Shown piece by piece: positions 6,097 through 6,112 of a stretch of DNA of 6,112 nt. The notes beneath the pieces are model-generated. The model worked only from the letters and a program-made list of their open reading frames with translations. It was not told where the DNA came from and searched no databases. Each line of letters begins with the position of its first letter. Within the stretch, counting starts at the first letter, position 1. The translations under genes were made by a program, and so were the position numbers. The stretch is from NCBI GenBank assembly GCA_024278345.1, contig JAJRTK010000255.1, positions 1-6,112 of the forward strand, given 5' to 3'. The stretch is from a bacterium (GTDB lineage: Bacteria; CSSED10-310; JAJRTK01).

Positions 6097-6112
6097 GACG
6101 GGGGATGGAATC

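Noticed and set aside
1-6112. CRISPR array, tRNA, rRNA, insertion sequence or phage genes
   Set aside because: No regularly spaced repeats, cloverleaf-like sequence, transposase or phage-type protein is visible on either strand.

Overview
The window reads as chromosomal DNA from a Gram-negative bacterium of moderately high GC. It carries two long plus-strand genes separated by about 430 bases of non-coding DNA. The envelope features (a TonB/TolA-type C-terminal domain, Pro/Thr-rich linkers, a thrombospondin type 3-like motif and a C-terminal membrane anchor with a basic tail) and the eukaryote-like Ser/Thr kinase fit lineages such as Acidobacteriota, the former Deltaproteobacteria or related uncultured groups. 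The sequence alone does not settle the taxon.

Region 1-227 is the presumed upstream region of the kinase gene. It holds a perfect hairpin (66-84), an inverted repeat with 7-bp arms (103-130) and a run of ten C residues (138-147).

Region 228-2900 is one continuous reading frame for a membrane-bound Hanks-type Ser/Thr kinase fused to a TolA/TonB-like periplasmic part. It is broken by a single in-frame amber codon (798-800) inside the activation-segment motif that usually reads YM(A/S)PEQ. The frame stays open for about 700 codons after the stop and completes the kinase C-lobe. This points to a very recent nonsense mutation, a sequence error, or translational readthrough, rather than two unrelated genes.

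Region 2901-3331 is intergenic, with several short inverted repeats, a weak candidate promoter and a strong Shine-Dalgarno sequence just before 3332.

Region 3332-5962 encodes a secreted M4 (thermolysin-family) metalloprotease with all zinc-binding and catalytic residues present. The catalytic region is followed by a beta-rich accessory domain, a Pro/Thr linker, a calcium-binding-like repeat and a C-terminal hydrophobic anchor. The last 150 bases are non-coding and end in a composite palindromic element that looks like a dispersed intergenic repeat.

Nothing shows the two genes to be functionally linked. They share only orientation and an envelope location. The most notable point is the amber codon in an otherwise intact kinase-TonB/TolA fusion.
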